NCBI GenBank assembly: GCA_030248135.1
Contig: JASANC010004101.1
Location: 1-64,000 of the forward strand
Length of the DNA: 64,000 bases
Direction: 5' to 3'
From: Theristus sp. LFF4_11
Lineage: Eukaryota > Nematoda > Chromadorea > Monhysterida > Xyalidae
Part shown: one piece after another, positions 63,101 to 64,000 of the stretch
Position numbering within the stretch: position 1 is the stretch's first letter
Layout of the letters: every line of letters begins with the position of its first letter
Translations under genes and position numbers: made by a program
The notes under the pieces: model-generated
What the model was told of the DNA's origin: nothing
Databases searched by the model: none
Seen by the model: the letters and a program-made list of their open reading frames with translations, nothing else

Positions 63101-64000
63101 TCATAAGAGAACACATCAGAACAACATCCACAATTACACGTTCACTGTTTTCTGTAACGGCACACGCTCCCACCTTCTGTGCGGTGTACACACACAAAAA
63201 GTAAGCCTCGTCTTGTGTCTCGTTTCGTTCTTATCTTGTTTGGCAACACAACCGTTGTTTCAGTCAACACTGCACATGAACACTGCCCGACTGTTATCAG
63301 CCGTAAGTCTGCTCAGGCGCTATTGACCTCCGTGATTTCGCTTGTGCTAACAACGTCAACTCAATTGTGCACCGATTTAGCAGCAGCTAAATAAGCAGCA
63401 TAAAGCAAGCCACGCACACCGATGAAGAGTTTGTCGGTTAGTGTCCTGCTTTCAGTGTGAGGTGAGTTCACCAACGGCGGTACGTTTTCTAAATGGCACC
63501 CCGAAAGAACAAAGCAATCTTTCAAGCCAAAAGACATCCGTCAAGCTTGGGATAGAATTCTTGCGGGACGCATGACACAGTTCGTGGACATTGCTCCATG
63601 GTATTGTATGTACCCATCCCATTCCCCGCTGCACAAGTCAGGTGTGGTCATCGCATCACATCTGTAATCTAGTGACCTTATTTGCAGAGCCAACAGACGA
63701 TTAGCTACAGAGCTACTACCAACATATTGTTTGCCATGGAAAGCAAGCGGATTTCAATAGCTCGCGTCTGTTATCAGAGCCGCACAATTGAAAGACAAAA
63801 ATTTCAAAGAACTTGGTTTTCTATTGGATAGTTTTCACATGATCGAAGTATTCAGCGAATGCCACTCACGACTTGGTAAGCAGAGGTGTTTCGCACCAGG
63901 CGCGTGCGCGCGAGCACATGCTGAGCGTCCGTCTGGCCACACAAGCACGCCGGCATCACCGACTTCAAACGGCCCGATTTCTTCTTCGATTTCGAAACAG
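26886..64000 (-). CDS. tns-1: Tensin (PTP-C2-linker-SH2-PTB), 5' end beyond window
   Basis: Focal-adhesion adaptor linking integrin tails to actin. Exons in transcription order: >64000-63870, 63032-62811, 59432-59390, 59019-58922, 58622-58384, 58182-58099, 57603-57494, 57286-57226, 56976-56714, 55695-55057, 51369-50684, 50324-50007, 49866-49735, 49580-49101, 48810-48446, 46219-45976, 42182-41775, 41197-41018, 40519-40411, 40332-40250, 39829-39686, 39179-39101, 37650-37348, 37048-37006, 31756-31122, 28977-28891, 28794-28669, 28393-28166, 27737-27494, 27111-26886. All join in phase; 2,292 aa follow the partial first exon, longer than the roughly 1,700 aa of vertebrate tensin-1, mainly in the disordered linker. 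The gene symbol is assigned by family (the C. elegans orthologue is tns-1). Exon borders in the linker are less certain than in the domains. Confidence 0.93.
28030..28190. repeat. 57-bp tandem repeat, three copies, overlapping the SH2 exon donor
   Basis: Unit of 57 bp: plus-strand CTCACCTGCGCCCTGTTCGA followed by GCAGCGCC, then CCATGTGCTGCCACCCTGCT. Copies are in exact 57-bp register. Read on the minus strand each copy contains the exon end GAACAGGGCGCAG and a donor GTGAGAG. The three donors therefore fall after 28166, 28109 and 28052. Confidence 0.95.
28166..28977 (-). CDS. tns-1: Tensin exons: SH2 domain
   Basis: Exons 28891-28977, 28669-28794 and 28166-28393. The sequence reads [60 protein letters not shown] and [20 protein letters not shown]. 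The Arg of the FLVR-type motif (here FIVRDS) is kept, so phosphotyrosine binding is expected. The domain order SH2 then PTB is diagnostic for tensins. The exon end at 28166 lies in the first of three tandem copies of the donor region; use of the other donors would add 19 or 38 residues between SH2 and PTB. Confidence 0.96.
28978..31121. other. Tensin intron with T-rich low-complexity block and GGAT repeat
   Basis: Contains an extremely A/T-rich stretch at about 29158-29345 (TATTATTTTATTA patterns grading to poly-T) and a short (ATGG)n repeat at 29420-29444. A plus-strand ORF at 30356-30745 is listed separately. Nothing else is supported. Confidence 0.6.
30356..30745 (+). CDS. Uncharacterised 129-aa ORF nested in a tensin intron
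   Basis: An uninterrupted ATG-initiated frame, antisense to tensin, starting [20 protein letters not shown] and ending NKNHADTRA. Composition is mixed and polar, with several Cys and many Arg/Lys; no domain is recognised. TTTTTAGTAAAGTTTTAG lies about 48 bp upstream and could be a trans-splice acceptor. The GC-richer 30400-30560 part looks more coding than its surroundings. It may be a small gene, a decayed insertion or chance. Confidence 0.25.
   Translation: MTSNSQSNNNSANPHIVEVAMRPSWFRDAGEFGHRMRCSQLSVGKDGLNADRGARRGAGEPLESMDAQAASHDLQTRFWKMSKKTTAYKHAVDKKIKHRMCLNLNFQVSQRFCHTDLSNANKNHADTRA
31122..42182 (-). CDS. tns-1: Tensin exons: distal disordered linker
   Basis: Exons 41775-42182, 41018-41197, 40411-40519, 40250-40332, 39686-39829, 39101-39179, 37348-37650, 37006-37048 and 31122-31756. 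The sequence is low-complexity: a run of 12 Asn followed by Asp, Pro-rich segments ([30 protein letters not shown]), Ser-Pro sites ([25 protein letters not shown]) and a Thr-rich run near 31300-31370 just before the SH2 domain. Such linkers carry phosphorylation and SH3-binding sites. The donor of 41018-41197 is either GTGCAT at 41017 or a GC donor after SEQ. One exon is only 43 nt. The assembly is supported mainly by perfect phase continuity. Confidence 0.8.
31757..37005. other. 5.2-kb tensin intron
   Basis: AT-rich. No repeat family or RNA gene is seen. Plus-strand coding-like fragments at 34638-35033 are listed separately. Other ORFs (for example 31906-32232, 35273-35593 and 36525-36935) are short, have no family motif and no splice support. 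Confidence 0.5.
34638..35033 (+). other. Possible nested plus-strand exon(s)
   Basis: After a good acceptor TTTTTTCCAG (34628-34637) the frame reads [18 protein letters not shown], then [20 protein letters not shown], Asp and a TGA ending at 34757. A GTGAGG donor inside it (34692) could alternatively join to an acceptor TTTTTTTCTAG. There one frame reads [20 protein letters not shown], then [14 protein letters not shown] and a TAA at about 35033. Neither piece matches a known family and no upstream exon was identified. They may be terminal exons of a nested gene. Confidence 0.2.
42986..44290. repeat. Tandem array of 149-bp units, copy 3
   Basis: Nine units starting near 42986, 43135, 43284, 43433, 43580, 43730, 43878, 44027 and 44176. 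They have the same internal words as the copy 1 and copy 2 arrays. The last unit is most diverged (TTCATTGCGCCGATCACGGC). Confidence 0.93.
44410..45432. repeat. Long inverted repeat: two arms of about 130 bp, loop of about 760 bp
   Basis: 44411 onwards (AATGCGGGAGACGCATATAA, then AAGGAGGAATATGGCC, ending CATATTTTTGCGCC) reappears as its reverse complement at 45303-45432 with only a couple of mismatches. It could form a hairpin or cruciform, and the tail may be an independent foldback/MITE-type element. In copy 2 only about 75 bp of the second arm is still recognisable. Confidence 0.9.
45438..45975. other. Tensin intron remainder
   Basis: A-rich unique sequence between repeat copy 3 and tensin exon 45976-46219. 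Nothing else is recognised. Confidence 0.5.
45976..51369 (-). CDS. tns-1: Tensin exons: proximal disordered linker
   Basis: Exons 50684-51369, 50007-50324, 49735-49866, 49101-49580, 48446-48810 and 45976-46219. Features: Pro-rich [13 protein letters not shown]; a strongly acidic block [35 protein letters not shown], a class-type PxxP SH3 ligand; a conserved-looking [40 protein letters not shown] with an adjacent Gly run; [14 protein letters not shown]; and a helical basic-acidic segment ([20 protein letters not shown], then [13 protein letters not shown]) that resembles the linker helix of animal tensins. Phases match across all junctions. The exon at 50684 can alternatively read through to a stop at 50648. 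Confidence 0.85.
46220..48445. other. 2.2-kb tensin intron
   Basis: Unique AT-rich sequence. Small ORFs on both strands have no motif or splice support, and no repeat family was recognised. Confidence 0.5.
50430..50505 (-). tRNA. tRNA-like sequence in a tensin intron, probably degenerate
   Basis: On the minus strand the sequence has an A-box-like CACCTGAGTGGTAGCGCGTT, a middle ACTTGAGTTTG and a B-box-like GGGGGATCGAGCCCCG with a strong T-stem (CGGGG/CCCCG). The acceptor stem does not pair well and the anticodon stem is at most four pairs. The T-loop/stem register is off by one base compared with the intact tRNA at 57088. It is best regarded as a tRNA pseudogene or tRNA-derived repeat; the isotype is not assignable. 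Confidence 0.3.
50647..50683 (-). terminator. Possible intronic polyadenylation end of a short tensin isoform
   Basis: Beyond the donor GTGAAA (after 50684) the frame stays open and reads [11 protein letters not shown] to a TAA at 50648-50650. That stop overlaps an AATAAA (TTTATT at 50647-50652 on the plus strand). Read-through of the donor would yield a secreted-free, domain-truncated form containing PTP, C2 and the acidic linker only. Confidence 0.35.
51370..55056. other. 3.7-kb tensin intron
   Basis: AT-rich unique DNA. Plus-strand ORF 54745-55044 is Lys/Arg-rich without a recognisable fold and is probably chance. No RNA gene or repeat was recognised. Confidence 0.5.
55057..59444 (-). CDS. 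tns-1: Tensin exons: PTEN-like pseudophosphatase and C2 domains
   Basis: Exons 59390-59432 (or to 59444), 58922-59019, 58384-58622, 58099-58182, 57494-57603, 57226-57286, 56714-56976 and 55057-55695. Landmarks: [125 protein letters not shown] and [20 protein letters not shown]. The C2 part has [38 protein letters not shown] and [12 protein letters not shown]. The signature is H-S-K-G-G-R-S-R: Ser replaces the catalytic Cys, so no phosphatase activity is expected. The last exon carries [14 protein letters not shown], the final C2 strand, and then the start of the linker. Confidence 0.95.
55858..56125 (-). mobile_element. Inverted fragment of the compound element's tail
   Basis: GGCCGAATAAATGAGGCAGT, CCATCAAGGCGGGATCAGTC and the following bases to about 56125 are the reverse complement of 24890-25135 and 44940-45190, with about 10 percent mismatches. 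Neither head, array nor inverted arms are present. It lies in the intron between tensin exons 55057-55695 and 56714-56976. Confidence 0.85.
56126..56713. other. Tensin intron remainder
   Basis: Unique sequence between the repeat fragment and the C2 exon; nothing recognised. Confidence 0.5.
57088..57160 (+). tRNA. tRNA-Ala (anticodon AGC)
   Basis: A 73-nt cloverleaf: acceptor GGGCCTG/CAGGTCC (one G-U), D-arm GCTC/GAGC with loop AAATGGTA, anticodon arm CGCGC-TTAGCAT-GCGCG with anticodon AGC, variable AGGTA, T-arm CGGGG-ATCGATG-CCCCG, and discriminator A at 57160. A box and B box (GGGGATCGATGCCCC) are intact, so internal Pol III promotion is expected. The 3' flank has a T-run (CTGCTTTTTGAG) suitable for Pol III termination. 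It lies antisense within the 249-bp tensin intron between the two C2 exons. Confidence 0.96.
57604..58098. other. Tensin intron with AACGTTTAATGC minisatellite
   Basis: The intron between the exons at 58099 and 57603 is dominated by the short repeat described below. No other feature is seen. Confidence 0.6.
57696..57905. repeat. About 12-bp degenerate minisatellite (CAACGTTTAATG)
   Basis: About fifteen imperfect copies of GCAACGTTTAATG and its near-palindromic variant CAACGTTAAACG. AACGTT is self-complementary, so the tract can fold on itself. The ORF reading [20 protein letters not shown] is a by-product. Confidence 0.85.
59445..62810. other. 3.4-kb tensin intron
   Basis: AT-rich. A plus-strand ORF at 61388-61774 (128 aa) has a strongly hydrophobic stretch [20 protein letters not shown] that could be a transmembrane helix, but it has no family match and no splice context. 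Nothing else is recognised. Confidence 0.45.
62811..64000 (-). CDS. tns-1: Tensin exons: N-terminal segment (partial)
   Basis: The exon entering at the right edge (to 63870) reads in phase 0 as [40 protein letters not shown] and Gln-Val. It ends at donor GTGAGT. Exon 62811-63032 continues in phase with [18 protein letters not shown] and is Gln/Asn-rich ([16 protein letters not shown]), ending at GTAAGT. It can join in phase 0 to NPEIDIIF of the PTP domain. The basic Cys-containing start might belong to a C1-type zinc finger, as in tensin-2, but too little is visible. An alternative start is the ATG at 59442-59444 ([12 protein letters not shown]). Confidence 0.65.

Overview
The window looks like nuclear DNA of a nematode. 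The main evidence is a complete cuticle collagen gene: it has the nematode-specific N-terminal block before the membrane segment, a basic R-x-x-R site, short Cys-flanked Gly-X-Y blocks and the C-terminal CDHCP..RT.PGY motif. Introns follow GT-AG rules with short T-rich TTTCAG acceptors. Several genes have a TTTCAG-type acceptor a few bases upstream of the start ATG, as expected for spliced-leader trans-splicing. The species cannot be named from the sequence. Exon models were assembled by hand by matching reading frame, splice phase and family motifs.

Layout: 1-3556 is AT-rich DNA with dense G/C homopolymer tracts and degenerate repeats. 3557-9845 (+) is a complete AMPA/kainate-type ionotropic glutamate receptor in about 22 exons (about 1,025 aa). 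9846-11917 is intergenic with a 182-bp tandem duplication and a (CA)n tract of about 108 bp. 11918-13671 (+) is a four-exon F-box-like protein of 447 aa. It converges on 13936-15268 (-), a four-EF-hand calmodulin/troponin-C-like protein of 162 aa. 15300-17800 contains a 454-bp terminal-inverted-repeat element with C-tracts, plus unresolved coding-like fragments. 17815-19770 (-) is the five-exon cuticle collagen (310 aa). 20726-25345 holds two head-to-tail copies of a compound repeat element whose core is a tandem array of 149-bp units. A minisatellite with a 30-bp unit follows.

26886 to the right edge (64000), minus strand, is one very large tensin gene of about 30 exons. Its 5' end lies outside the window. 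In transcription order it encodes a basic N-terminal segment, a Gln/Asn-rich segment, a PTEN-like pseudophosphatase domain (HSKGGRSR instead of HCxxGxxR), a C2 domain, a long low-complexity linker (acidic, proline-rich, poly-Asn, poly-Thr), an SH2 domain and a C-terminal PTB domain. All 29 exons downstream of the first partial one join in frame and give 2,292 codons plus a stop. Its introns host a tRNA-Ala(AGC) gene, a tRNA-like sequence, a third copy of the compound element, an inverted fragment of it, and several ORFs of unknown status.

The genes do not form an operon or pathway. They are a neuronal receptor, a probable ubiquitin-ligase adaptor, a Ca2+ sensor, a cuticle structural protein and a focal-adhesion protein. 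The most interesting points are: a 57-bp in-frame triplication of the SH2-exon splice donor in tensin; a lysine at the Q/R site of the glutamate receptor pore; a possible intronic polyadenylation isoform of tensin; and the compound 149-bp satellite element with near-identical inverted arms.
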